Source: Spirochaetales bacterium (GTDB taxonomy: Bacteria > Spirochaetota > Spirochaetia > Sphaerochaetales > Sphaerochaetaceae). From it: a DNA stretch of 23,148 bases. Shown in pieces: positions 1-7,458 of the stretch. The stretch spans positions 1 through 23,148 of the forward strand of contig JAFVFA010000028.1 in NCBI GenBank assembly GCA_017475725.1, written 5' to 3'. Position 1 is the first letter of the stretch. Each line of letters starts with the position of its first letter. The notes beneath the pieces were generated by a model. It did no database searches and was not told the origin of the DNA. It saw nothing but the letters and a program-made list of their open reading frames with translations. The position numbers and the translations under genes are program-made.

Positions 1-192
1 GTCATCTATCCCGATCTCCTCCATGTAGGTGCGGACCGAAGGTGCTATCCTGCCTGAGTTGATCGCGATGTGCACACCCTTCTGGTAGCGGGCCCAGAGG
101 ATGGCCTCCCTGTTCCGGGCAGGGATCCTCTTGTCATCGTCCACCAGGGTGAAGTCTACATCAATGGAAATAAGTTCGATTGGACATGTCAT
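1..192 (-). CDS. HAD-superfamily (Cof-type) phosphatase, N-terminal part only
   Basis: The first 64 residues of a protein that runs off the left edge. It opens with a hydrophobic strand and HAD motif I, DVDFTLV (residues 11-17), whose two Asp residues would be the nucleophile and acid/base. This is followed by a stretch ending in AINSGR (residues 43-48), which matches HAD motif II, usually written ATGR, in the Cof/YidA group of sugar- and cofactor-phosphate phosphatases. The sequence after it (residues 49-64) also fits that group. The ATG at 190-192 is the only plausible start; no strong ribosome binding site is seen before it. It is transcribed divergently from the nuclease-like gene that starts near 246. 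The substrate cannot be told because the cap domain is outside the window. Confidence 0.8.
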   Translation of the reverse strand, partial: MTCPIELISIDVDFTLVDDDKRIPARNREAILWARYQKGVHIAINSGRIAPSVRTYMEEIGIDD

Positions 193-217
193 TCGATGGC
201 AATTGTTAATGGATATC

Positions 218-226
218 TGCTATAAT
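218..226 (+). promoter_or_regulatory. Extended -10 promoter element (TGNTATAAT)
   Basis: A perfect TATAAT at 221-226 is preceded by TG at 218-219, giving an extended -10. The upstream -35 match is poor (TGGCAA at 197-202, 18-bp spacer), as is common for extended -10 promoters. Transcription would start near 232-234, so an ATG at 225 lying inside the -10 box cannot be the translation start of the downstream gene. Confidence 0.6.
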
Positions 227-245
227 GTCAACAAAAGGCATGTTA

Positions 246-1340
246 ATGGAGAAGAAGGAAATGGCTAAGCTCAGGCATCTGTTCCTCAGAATCATATTTT
301 CCGTGTTTCTGGCGTTGCTTCTGGCCGCCCTTCTGTATGTGGCATATGTGTTCATCGACTACTACAGGGTTGACGACAACATCGAGCTTGAGGTCCTGAA
401 CCCCGTAGAGGGAAGCGTCAGCGCAGGGGACAGGTACAGGATCGTCTCCTGGAACATAGGGTTCGGTGCCTACGTCAGGGACTTCGGCTTCTTCATGGAC
501 GGAGGGGACGAGTCCTGGGCAAGGAGCAAGGGCATTCTGCTCGATACCATGGACAGCATCAACGCCAAGCTTTCGGAGCTGGACGGCGATTTCTACCTTG
601 TCCAGGAGGTGGACAAGAAGGCCACAAGGACCTACCACGTGGATGAGACAGCGCTTGTGGCAGGGAACCTCCCGACCTTCAGCTACGTCTTCGCCCAGAA
701 CTGGGACTCCCCGTTCCTGTTCTATCCCTTCACTGAACCGCATGGCGCAAGTCTGGCCGGGATAATGACGTTCTCCAGCAAGGGTATCTCCGGAGCCGTC
801 AGAAGAAGCGTGCCGGTTGAAGAGGGCATCATGAAGATCATCGACATGGACAGATGCTACAGCACCACAAGAGTCCCAGGCCCTGACGGTCATGAGCTTG
901 TGCTGATCAACTTCCATCTGTCCGCCTACACGTCCGACGGGAAGATAGCCTTCGACCAGCTGAAGCTGGTGCTGAACGATATGCAGACCGAGTATCTGAA
1001 CGGCAACTGGGTCATTGCCGGAGGTGATTTCAACAAGGACCTCATCGGAACCGGAAGCAAGGCGTTCGGTATAGAGGGGGCGGAGTACAACTGGGCCCAG
1101 CCCATTCCCGCAGAGGTTTTCCAGGGCTATGACGTGACCCTTGTTGCCCCATATGACCCGGAGAACCCTGTGGCCAGCTGCAGGAACGCTGACAGCGCAT
1201 ACTGGGAGGGACAGTATCAGGTCACGGTCGACGGCTTCATGGTGACGTCCAACGTGGAGGTCTGCGGTGCAGAGGTTGCGGACACCGGGTTCGCCTGGTC
1301 GGACCACAACCCCGTATTCATGGAGTTCATCCTCAGATAG
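246..1340 (+). CDS. Membrane-anchored endonuclease/exonuclease/phosphatase (EEP) family protein
   Basis: A hydrophobic segment at about residues 13-36 anchors an EEP domain outside the cytoplasmic membrane. All hallmark motifs of this metal-dependent phosphodiesterase fold are present: SWNIGFG (Asn about residue 70), QEVD (Glu about 121), NFHLSAY, GGDFNKD (Asp about 261, Asn 263) and SDHNPV (Asp 353, His 354). Relatives cleave DNA, RNA, inositol phosphates or sphingomyelin, so the substrate is open. The ATG at 225 lies inside a -10 box. The ATG at 246 has AAAAGG seven bases before it; the ATG at 261, preceded by GGAG nine bases away, is equally possible. The gene is followed after 71 bases by a two-component system on the same strand. 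The family call is sure; the exact role is not. Confidence 0.85.
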   Translation: MEKKEMAKLRHLFLRIIFSVFLALLLAALLYVAYVFIDYYRVDDNIELEVLNPVEGSVSAGDRYRIVSWNIGFGAYVRDFGFFMDGGDESWARSKGILLDTMDSINAKLSELDGDFYLVQEVDKKATRTYHVDETALVAGNLPTFSYVFAQNWDSPFLFYPFTEPHGASLAGIMTFSSKGISGAVRRSVPVEEGIMKIIDMDRCYSTTRVPGPDGHELVLINFHLSAYTSDGKIAFDQLKLVLNDMQTEYLNGNWVIAGGDFNKDLIGTGSKAFGIEGAEYNWAQPIPAEVFQGYDVTLVAPYDPENPVASCRNADSAYWEGQYQVTVDGFMVTSNVEVCGAEVADTGFAWSDHNPVFMEFILR

Positions 1341-1411
1341 AAATGTGAACTTTTGTGTGGACAGTCGTTTTTTTGTTGATAACTGAAGTTGTTTTCTGAG
1401 AAAATCCTGTT

Positions 1412-2116
1412 ATGAAGTTGATATATGTTGTGGAAGACCATCAGGTCATAAGGGAAGGCGTAAGAAGATATCTGGAGTTGGCGGGCTACAAGGTCCTGTC
1501 ATTCGGCAACCTGGCCTCTGTTCGCGAGGCTTTCAGGATCAGCAAGGCTGACCTTCTGATCCAGGACGTCATGCTTCCGGACGGTGACGGCTTCGAGTTC
1601 GTCAGGGAGCTCAGGCAGAGCTATGACATCCCGGTGATATTCATGACCGCAAGGATCACCGAGGAGGACAGGATCCACGGATTCGAGCTCGGTGCTGATG
1701 ACTACATAACAAAACCCTTCTCCCCAAAGGAGCTTGTCCTCCGCGTCCAGGCCATCTTCAGGCGTGTGGACGGTGGCCATGAGGTGGACCGGGGCCACAG
1801 GCAGACGTACAGGGCCGGTTCCGGCATCCTCTGCTATGATGAGATCGAGCACAAGGTCACGGTGAACAACGAACCTGTTCCGCTAACTGCCGCAGAGTGG
1901 AGGATCCTCGGCCTGCTTATAGAAAACGCATCAAGGATTCTGCCGCGATCAGAGATCCTGAAGAAGTGCTTCGACTACACGTCCGAATCCTATGAGAGGA
2001 TAGCGGACACCCACATAAAGAACCTCAGGGCAAAGCTTGGGTCCGACCCATGGATAGAGACTGTCCGTGGCTATGGATACAGGTTCATAGGCTATCCGAT
2101 TGAGGAGAGCATCTGA
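1412..2116 (+). CDS. OmpR/PhoB-family response regulator
   Basis: The cytoplasmic half of a two-component system. The receiver domain fills about residues 1-118, with the acidic pair Glu8/Asp9, phospho-acceptor Asp52 in QDVMLPDGDG, Thr79 in FMTAR and Lys101 in ITKPFSP. A winged-helix DNA-binding domain fills about residues 130-230 and ends with the usual VRGYGYRF motif. Its length of 234 residues is normal for the family. The stop overlaps the start of the histidine kinase by one base (TGATG), so the two are almost surely translated together and form a cognate pair. The ribosome binding site is weak. Target genes cannot be inferred beyond possible control of its own locus. Confidence 0.95.
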   Translation: MKLIYVVEDHQVIREGVRRYLELAGYKVLSFGNLASVREAFRISKADLLIQDVMLPDGDGFEFVRELRQSYDIPVIFMTARITEEDRIHGFELGADDYITKPFSPKELVLRVQAIFRRVDGGHEVDRGHRQTYRAGSGILCYDEIEHKVTVNNEPVPLTAAEWRILGLLIENASRILPRSEILKKCFDYTSESYERIADTHIKNLRAKLGSDPWIETVRGYGYRFIGYPIEESI

Positions 2117-3603
2117 TGAAAAAGCTCTTCTGGAAGTACTTTCTGAACGTATTCGCCATAGCATTGGCCGTCCTCCTAATCCAGATTGCAGTGCCGCTGT
2201 TCGAGTATGGAGTGAGCCAGCAGAGATGGCAGGTCTCCGCCTACAATGACTTTGTGGACTCCGTGGAGCAGGCGGTCTCGGACGGGTCCTACACTGATTT
2301 CAGCGCGGAGTTCATGACCAGTAAGCTGTCAGGGCTCAAAGACGATAGGATCGCGGGAATCATCCTGATGACCATAGAGGGCGATGTCGTGGGTTCCGAA
2401 GGAAAGACCTCGGATGGAGGGGCGCTTCCTGCCTTCAGGGAAGGGGAGGAGCCCAGGAACGACGGCGGCCAGAGACCTGAGGGGAGGGAGCCCATAGGCG
2501 TTCCGACAAAGGTCAAGCTTGCAACCAGAATCGACATATCCACCGCCTCGGACGGTTCCAGGGTCATAACTAGGACGGTCCTGGATGCGTTTGACTACGT
2601 TCTGCCAAGGGACATGAGGACCCAGGCCCCGTTCGGGAAGGTCATAATCTCGGTCAACGGGGTTGACAGGTATTTCATGGACCTGCTTACCCACACTCCA
2701 AGGACCTACGCATATTCCAAGGACATAGTCAACTCGCTGTTCCGTGGACTCTTTGTATCCATACCCGCCTGTCTGCTGATAGCCTTTGTCGCGGCTTGGG
2801 TGCTCAGCTCCAGGAACACCAAGTACATCGACGGTGTCAGAAGAGCCCTGAACGACCTGGCGAAGGGCAAGTCCAACGTCTCCCTTCCGAAAGAGCGCAA
2901 CAGCGAGCTAAATGAGATCACGCTTGCGGTGGAGGAGCTGGACAAGGAACTTCAGGCGAACAAGAAGAGCCGAAAGGCCTGGCTCCACAGCATATCCCAT
3001 GACCTGAATACCCCCACAAGTGCAATGAAGATGATAATAGATGGTCTGAATGATGGCGTGTTCCCTGCAGATGAGGCTACTTTCAAGGAGCTTCAGAAGG
3101 AGAACGACGCTCTCTCCGAGAGAATAGAGAGGGTCATTGAGTTCTCTTCCCTTCAGGCCGACACCGCACTTGAGATCGGAAGCATCAGTACACAGCTCTT
3201 CGTTGATGAGGTCTTCTCCAACTTCAAGGACAAGGATTCGGTTGTCCCTAAGGTCGAATGCGACTCCATCTCATGCGACAGCATGCTGATGGGGCGAGCA
3301 GCGAGGGAGCTTCTCAAGAACGCCGTCGAGGCGAACGCGGGAGCCTCCGAACCCGTCAGATGGACCATCAGGAAGTCGGAAGGCTTCTATGAGATGGAGA
3401 TAGTCAATGCCGGCCACATCCCGTCTGCAATAGACACGGACATATTCGAGCCGTGGGTAAAGGGCGACTGGTCACGCACAAGCGGCGGATCCGGTCTGGG
3501 TCTTCCGATAGCATCAACCATCATAGTCCTCCACAAAGGGACTATCACCATTTGCCAGGATGGCGATGACAAGGTGAAGGCCACTTTGAAGTGGCCAGTG
3601 TGA
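2116..3603 (+). CDS. Two-component sensor histidine kinase
   Basis: The membrane partner of the preceding response regulator, 495 residues. A first membrane helix lies at about residues 7-29 and a second at about 210-232. They enclose an extracytoplasmic sensor region of about 180 residues that includes a hydrophilic, Gly/Pro/Glu-rich stretch. A HAMP-like linker follows. The H-box reads HSISHDLNTP with the phospho-acceptor at His295. The N-box ELLKNAVEAN has Asn402, the F-like region reads DIFEPWVKG, and the G2 box GGSGLGLPIA lies at about 456-465. All parts needed for autophosphorylation are intact. The signal is unknown because the sensor region matches no domain I recognise. The gene converges on thrH, with no convincing terminator in the 19-base gap. 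Confidence 0.95.
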   Translation: MKKLFWKYFLNVFAIALAVLLIQIAVPLFEYGVSQQRWQVSAYNDFVDSVEQAVSDGSYTDFSAEFMTSKLSGLKDDRIAGIILMTIEGDVVGSEGKTSDGGALPAFREGEEPRNDGGQRPEGREPIGVPTKVKLATRIDISTASDGSRVITRTVLDAFDYVLPRDMRTQAPFGKVIISVNGVDRYFMDLLTHTPRTYAYSKDIVNSLFRGLFVSIPACLLIAFVAAWVLSSRNTKYIDGVRRALNDLAKGKSNVSLPKERNSELNEITLAVEELDKELQANKKSRKAWLHSISHDLNTPTSAMKMIIDGLNDGVFPADEATFKELQKENDALSERIERVIEFSSLQADTALEIGSISTQLFVDEVFSNFKDKDSVVPKVECDSISCDSMLMGRAARELLKNAVEANAGASEPVRWTIRKSEGFYEMEIVNAGHIPSAIDTDIFEPWVKGDWSRTSGGSGLGLPIASTIIVLHKGTITICQDGDDKVKATLKWPV

Positions 3604-3622
3604 CAGGTTTCCGATTGTCTTG

Positions 3623-4231
3623 TCAGTCTTCCTCCACGAACAGTCTGATCTGCTCGAAGAACTCGTCGTAGGTTGTGCAGAGCTTCAGGTCAGGCTCCTC
3701 CTGCAGAATCCTCTCCGGGGCCCTGAACAGGCAGCCTCTGTCCGCCTTGTGTATCATTGTGAGGTCGTTGTAGCTGTCTCCAGCCGCGAATGTGCGGAAA
3801 TTCATTGACCGGAAGCCGTCTATGGCCTTCCTTTTTCCATCCTGCTGTCTGAGCCTCATGCCTGTGAGCATGTTGTCCTTGTCGACTATCAGGCTGTTGC
3901 AGAGTATGGTCGGCCAGCCCAGCTGCTTCATCAGGGGCTTGGCGAACTCGCTGAAGGTGTCTGAGAGTATCACCACCTGGGTCATCTCCCTTACCTTGTC
4001 AAGGAACTCCTTGGCCCCATCAAGGGGTCTGATTGTGGCAATGACATCCTGGATGTCCTTGAGGGTGAGGTTGTGCTCCCTCAGGATGCCCATCCTGTAT
4101 TTCATCAGCTTGTCGTAGTCAGGCTCCTCCCGAGTTGTGATTCTCAGCTCGGGTATCCCCGTCTTCTCAGCGAACGCGATCCAGATCTCCGGTACAAGAA
4201 CACCTTCAAGGTCAAGGCACACTATCTCCAT
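3623..4231 (-). CDS. thrH: Phosphoserine phosphatase / homoserine phosphotransferase ThrH
   Basis: A 202-residue HAD protein very close in pattern to Pseudomonas ThrH: it starts MEIVCLDLEGVLVPEIW and keeps HAD motifs at Asp7/Glu9, Ser90 in ILSDTF, Lys133 and Asp152/Asp156 in AAGDSYND. ThrH is known to hydrolyse phosphoserine and to pass its phosphate to homoserine, making the substrate of threonine synthase. Here it is the last gene of an operon with thrC, 11 bases downstream, and its strong ribosome binding site AGGAGG overlaps the region of the thrC stop. No homoserine kinase gene is seen in the module, so ThrH may supply O-phosphohomoserine. That role is inference from context; the family call rests on the long motif match. 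Confidence 0.93.
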   Translation of the reverse strand: MEIVCLDLEGVLVPEIWIAFAEKTGIPELRITTREEPDYDKLMKYRMGILREHNLTLKDIQDVIATIRPLDGAKEFLDKVREMTQVVILSDTFSEFAKPLMKQLGWPTILCNSLIVDKDNMLTGMRLRQQDGKRKAIDGFRSMNFRTFAAGDSYNDLTMIHKADRGCLFRAPERILQEEPDLKLCTTYDEFFEQIRLFVEED

Positions 4232-4242
4232 GTCAACCCTCC

Positions 4243-5721
4243 TCAGTCCTTGATCCCAAGGACGTCCAAAACATAATCCAGAATCCCGTCACGCTCTATG
4301 ACATCGTCGTGAAGGACCTTCTTGCTCTTCAGGGAGCTCAGGTTGCCCGGAACCGGCACACCCGTCCTCTTGCAGATGGCGTCTATCTGGCTGAACTCAT
4401 CACCGCAGACCTCAAGTCCGATGGCCTCCGAGACCGGGGTGGGGAACTTGTAGGGTGATGCTGTTGAGAGCACAATGGTGGGGACATCGTCCTTCATGTC
4501 GGACCTGTAGTCCCTTGATGCCTTGATTCCGACGGCTGTGTGCGGATCGCAGAGGTATCCGTCCTCCCTGAATGTCCTTCCTATGGTCTCCAAGGTCTCC
4601 TTCTCTGTGCAGCAGTAGGCCTTGAATGTCTCCCTGATCCTTGCCATGACCGGTTCGTCCACTGTGAAGAAGCCGTTTCCGGAGAGGTCCTTCATCCATG
4701 ACTCGACCTTTGCTGCATCACAGCCTGAGGCCAGGAAGAGCAGCCTCTCCAGGTTGGACGAGACCAGGATGTCCATTGACGGCGAACTGGTGCGGAAGAA
4801 TGGACGTCTCTTGTCGTACACGCCTGTGTTGAAGAAATCCGTGAGCACCTTGTTCTCGTTGGAGGCGCAGACCAGATGCCTTACCGGAAGGCCCATCAGC
4901 TTGGCGAAGTAGCCGGCCAGTATGTCACCGAAGTTGCCTGACGGGACAACGAAGTCCACACAGTCCCCCTTTTCTATGCGACCGCAGCCTACAAGATCGG
5001 AGTAGGCCTTGAAATAATAGACCACCTGAGGGGCAAGGCGTCCGATGTTTATGGAATTTGCAGAAGACAGGCTCTTGTTCGCCTTCTCCAGAACACCCAT
5101 GGAGTTTATCTTGGCAAAGGCCTGCTTGACAGCGGTCTGGCAGTCGTCGAAGTTCCCCTTCACGGCGCAGACGCGTACGTTGGCACCTTCCTGGGTGGCC
5201 ATCTGGGCCTTCTGTATGGGCGACACTCCACCGTGAGGGTAGAAGACTATGATCCTTGTGCCAGGCACGTCATGGAAGCCCTCCATGGCCGACTTTCCGG
5301 TGTCTCCGGATGTGGCTGTGAGTATGACGGTCTCGTCAGTGGCGCCGCTCTGGGCCTTGGCGGCCGTTATCAGCTGCGGGAGCATGGACAGGGCCACATC
5401 CTTGAATGCGGAGGTAGGCCCTCTGAAAAGCTCCAGTATGTACAGATCCCCGACCTTTGCCACTGGGGTAAGGTCCTCAGTCTCGAACTTGCCGGTGTAG
5501 GCCTTTCCCACAAGCTCGTCCATTCCCTTGAAGTCCGGAAGCAGGTGGGAGAGTATGACCTCAGCCATCTTGAGGGTGGGGAGCCCTATGACCGACTCCC
5601 AGTCAAAATGTCCGGAAAGGATGCTTGGGGAGACGAACAGGCCTCCGTCAGGGGATATCCCCTTCAAAACCGCCTGCAGGGAGTTGCAGCTGTATGAGCT
5701 TCTCGTGCTTCTGTAATCCAT
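4243..5721 (-). CDS. thrC: Threonine synthase
   Basis: Converts O-phosphohomoserine to threonine with pyridoxal phosphate, in the cytoplasm. The 492-residue chain has the N-terminal pattern of the long ThrC type (SPDGGLFVSP near residues 23-32). The cofactor lysine is in GPTSAFKDVAL (Lys107), the phosphate-binding loop includes TATSGDTGKSA, and SGNFGDILAGY is another conserved active-site stretch. The length fits the E. coli/yeast-like class. The ATG at 5721 has AGGAG nearby (AAGGAG about eight bases upstream), just after the stop of the HTH-ACT gene ten bases before. It is the middle gene of the leftward threonine operon and faces hom-lysC across a shared regulatory region. Confidence 0.97.
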   Translation of the reverse strand: MDYRSTRSSYSCNSLQAVLKGISPDGGLFVSPSILSGHFDWESVIGLPTLKMAEVILSHLLPDFKGMDELVGKAYTGKFETEDLTPVAKVGDLYILELFRGPTSAFKDVALSMLPQLITAAKAQSGATDETVILTATSGDTGKSAMEGFHDVPGTRIIVFYPHGGVSPIQKAQMATQEGANVRVCAVKGNFDDCQTAVKQAFAKINSMGVLEKANKSLSSANSINIGRLAPQVVYYFKAYSDLVGCGRIEKGDCVDFVVPSGNFGDILAGYFAKLMGLPVRHLVCASNENKVLTDFFNTGVYDKRRPFFRTSSPSMDILVSSNLERLLFLASGCDAAKVESWMKDLSGNGFFTVDEPVMARIRETFKAYCCTEKETLETIGRTFREDGYLCDPHTAVGIKASRDYRSDMKDDVPTIVLSTASPYKFPTPVSEAIGLEVCGDEFSQIDAICKRTGVPVPGNLSSLKSKKVLHDDVIERDGILDYVLDVLGIKD

Positions 5722-5731
5722 ACGGGTCTCC

Positions 5732-6169
5732 TTAGTCTATCGCTATGAGTTTTGTGTTCTCCACACCGACGCAGTCGTCGATCTCCTTCAGAAGGTTCGT
5801 GATTGGCAGCTCCGAACCGCTGATGTCCAGGGTGATCGTGACGCTGGCCTTCCCGTGCACAGGGAGGCTCTGTGTGATGGTCAGAATGCTTGCGCCCGCC
5901 TCCGAGATCCTGCTGAGCACGTGGCTCAGTATTCCGGTCTCATGTGAGAGCAGCATGGAGATTACCGCCTTCCGTCCGTCCGAGATGCGGATGGGCTCCA
6001 GAATATAGTCCTTGTACTTATAGAAGGTGCTGCGCGAGATGCCGACCATCTTGGTGGCCTGCATGACGTTCTTGGCCTTTCCATCCTCCAGAAGGTGCTT
6101 CGCTTCAAGCACAGTCTCGAAGTAGTCCGGAAGTATGCTCTTGTGCACTATGAGGTAGTTTTCAAGCAT
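5732..6169 (-). CDS. HTH and ACT domain protein, PheB/UPF0735 family
   Basis: A 145-residue protein with an N-terminal helix-turn-helix-like part (about residues 18-55, containing VGISRSTFYKYKD) and a C-terminal ACT domain (about 65-142, with LLSHETGILSHVLSRI and an ITQSLPVHGKASVT strand). This order matches the PheB/UPF0735 family, often found near amino-acid biosynthesis genes. ACT domains usually bind an amino acid, so a threonine- or homoserine-sensing regulator is a natural guess, but DNA binding has not been shown from the sequence. It is the first gene of the leftward operon with thrC and thrH. The start has GGAG nine bases upstream. The inverted repeat just upstream (6187-6236) is a candidate target site. 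Confidence 0.85.
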   Translation of the reverse strand: MLENYLIVHKSILPDYFETVLEAKHLLEDGKAKNVMQATKMVGISRSTFYKYKDYILEPIRISDGRKAVISMLLSHETGILSHVLSRISEAGASILTITQSLPVHGKASVTITLDISGSELPITNLLKEIDDCVGVENTKLIAID

Positions 6170-6186
6170 TTTTTTTCACTCCATGC

Positions 6187-6236
6187 CTTGTCTTTTAATT
6201 GTCGCTATGATACATTGTCTTCAATAAAAAGACAAG
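6187..6236. promoter_or_regulatory. Inverted repeat operator candidate between divergent threonine operons
   Basis: CTTGTCTTTT at 6187-6196 and AAAAGACAAG at 6227-6236 form a perfect 10-bp inverted repeat with a 30-base spacer. Two more TTGTC half-sites lie inside, at 6199-6203 and 6215-6219; the latter forms TTGTCTT-N7-AAGACAA with the right arm. The arms coincide with promoter-like -35 hexamers for both directions, so a bound regulator could control both operons. The link to the neighbouring HTH-ACT protein is inference. Confidence 0.5.
6207..6235 (-). promoter_or_regulatory. Promoter of the leftward threonine operon
   Basis: Read on the minus strand, TTGTCT (6235 to 6230) and TATCAT (6212 to 6207) are separated by exactly 17 bases, matching the sigma-70 pattern at 4/6 and 5/6 positions. 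Transcription would start near 6200, leaving a leader of about 30 bases that contains the GGAG of the HTH-ACT gene. Confidence 0.5.
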
Positions 6237-6248
6237 TGTTTTTAGAAT
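6220..6248 (+). promoter_or_regulatory. Candidate promoter of hom-lysC
   Basis: TAGAAT at 6243-6248 (5/6 to the -10 consensus) has a weak -35, TTCAAT at 6220-6225, with 17-bp spacing. An alternative set is TTGTCT (6188-6193) and TACATT (6211-6216), also 17 bp apart. I cannot decide between them by eye. Confidence 0.35.
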
Positions 6249-6287
6249 ACGGACAGTTTTTTTCTGATTCCGTTTCGGGGAGACATT

Positions 6288-7457
6288 ATGGTGGTTTCGA
6301 TTCTGGGGCATGGTGTTGTTGGAAAGGGCGTCTGGGAGATGCTGCAGGCAAATTCCGGGTACACGGTCAGGACCGTTCTGGTCAAGAAGGGCGAGAAGAC
6401 TGAGGACTTCATGACGGAGTCCTTCGAGGACGTGCTCTCCGATGACTCGGAGCTTGTCATCGAGTGCATGGGAGGCATAGATCCTGCATTCGAGTTCACA
6501 TCGAAATGCCTCGAGGCCGGGAAGAGCCTGATCACATCGAACAAGGCTCTGGTCGCCGCACATGGCATTGACCTGATGGGCATAGCCAACCGCAAGGGCG
6601 TCTCCTTCCTCTTCAGCGCCGCCTGCGGAGGAGCCATTCCGATTCTCCAGAATCTGCTGATGGCCCGGAAAACGGACTCCATAGTCTGGGCAGGTGGAAT
6701 CCTCAACGGAACAACGAACTACATCCTGGACTCCATGGACTGCAAGGGCACCAGCTTCGACGATGCTCTGGCCGAGGCCAAGAAGCTGGGCTACGCAGAG
6801 GCCAACCCCACCGCTGACATATCAGGAATGGACACCATGAGAAAGGTCATGCTGATCAGCATGGTCGCCTACGACATCCTTCCGAACTTCGACTACAACA
6901 TAGAGGGGATAGAGAGCGTCAGCGCCGCAGACTTCGAGGTGGCCAGAGACCTTGGCTGCACAATCAGACTGGTCGGAAGGTGCGGACTCTCCGACTCCGG
7001 CAGACTCTACGCCTATGTGGAGCCTGTGGTCTGCGGCATGGCTGAGGCCTACTACAGCATCCACAGCAACACCAACCTGGCACAGTACTCCGGAAAGAAC
7101 TCCGGTCTGATGTCATTCATGGGTCAGGGAGCAGGCCGCTACCCAACCGCCTCCGCCATACTCAGGGACGTGACGTCAGTTGCAGAGGGGCAGAAGCAGA
7201 TGCTAAGCCCAAAATGCCTTGTTGGTTTCGCCTGCAACAGCAGCAAAGAGTGCGAGCACAGGTACTTCGTCAGAACAGATGCCGAGACCATGAAGGCCCT
7301 GGCGGAGAAGGTGGAGGTTGAGAAGATCGTGTGCGAGAAGGACGGTCAGGTGTTCGCCTTCACGAAGGCAGTGACCGTCAAGGACATGCACGATGCGGCT
7401 TCTGAGGCAAGACGCAAGGGTGCAAAGATCTTCTTCGCCGCCGCAAAGGAGGCCTGA
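6288..7457 (+). CDS. hom: Homoserine dehydrogenase
   Basis: Reduces aspartate semialdehyde to homoserine, the branch point to threonine and methionine. The Rossmann loop is GHGVVGKG (residues 7-14), Lys86 sits in SNKALV, the family signature reads GILNGTTNYIL (137-147), and the catalytic region has Asp177, Asp182 and Lys186 spaced as in the yeast enzyme. At 389 residues it is shorter than many bacterial forms. I do not clearly recognise the C-terminal ACT domain (about residues 300-385 are a possible degenerate one). The start has GGGGAG five bases upstream. lysC follows after one base, so the two are co-transcribed and feed the thrC-thrH operon that diverges from here. Confidence 0.95.
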   Translation: MVVSILGHGVVGKGVWEMLQANSGYTVRTVLVKKGEKTEDFMTESFEDVLSDDSELVIECMGGIDPAFEFTSKCLEAGKSLITSNKALVAAHGIDLMGIANRKGVSFLFSAACGGAIPILQNLLMARKTDSIVWAGGILNGTTNYILDSMDCKGTSFDDALAEAKKLGYAEANPTADISGMDTMRKVMLISMVAYDILPNFDYNIEGIESVSAADFEVARDLGCTIRLVGRCGLSDSGRLYAYVEPVVCGMAEAYYSIHSNTNLAQYSGKNSGLMSFMGQGAGRYPTASAILRDVTSVAEGQKQMLSPKCLVGFACNSSKECEHRYFVRTDAETMKALAEKVEVEKIVCEKDGQVFAFTKAVTVKDMHDAASEARRKGAKIFFAAAKEA

Positions 7458-7458
7458 G

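Noticed and set aside
243..1307. Long open frame on the minus strand opposite the EEP gene
   Set aside because: It mirrors a gene with all catalytic motifs in the forward frame. Its translation has no recognisable motif and no ribosome binding site, as expected for the antisense of GC-biased third positions.
3604..3622. Terminator between the histidine kinase and thrH
   Set aside because: Only a 5-bp TGACA/TGTCA pairing is possible, with no T-run.
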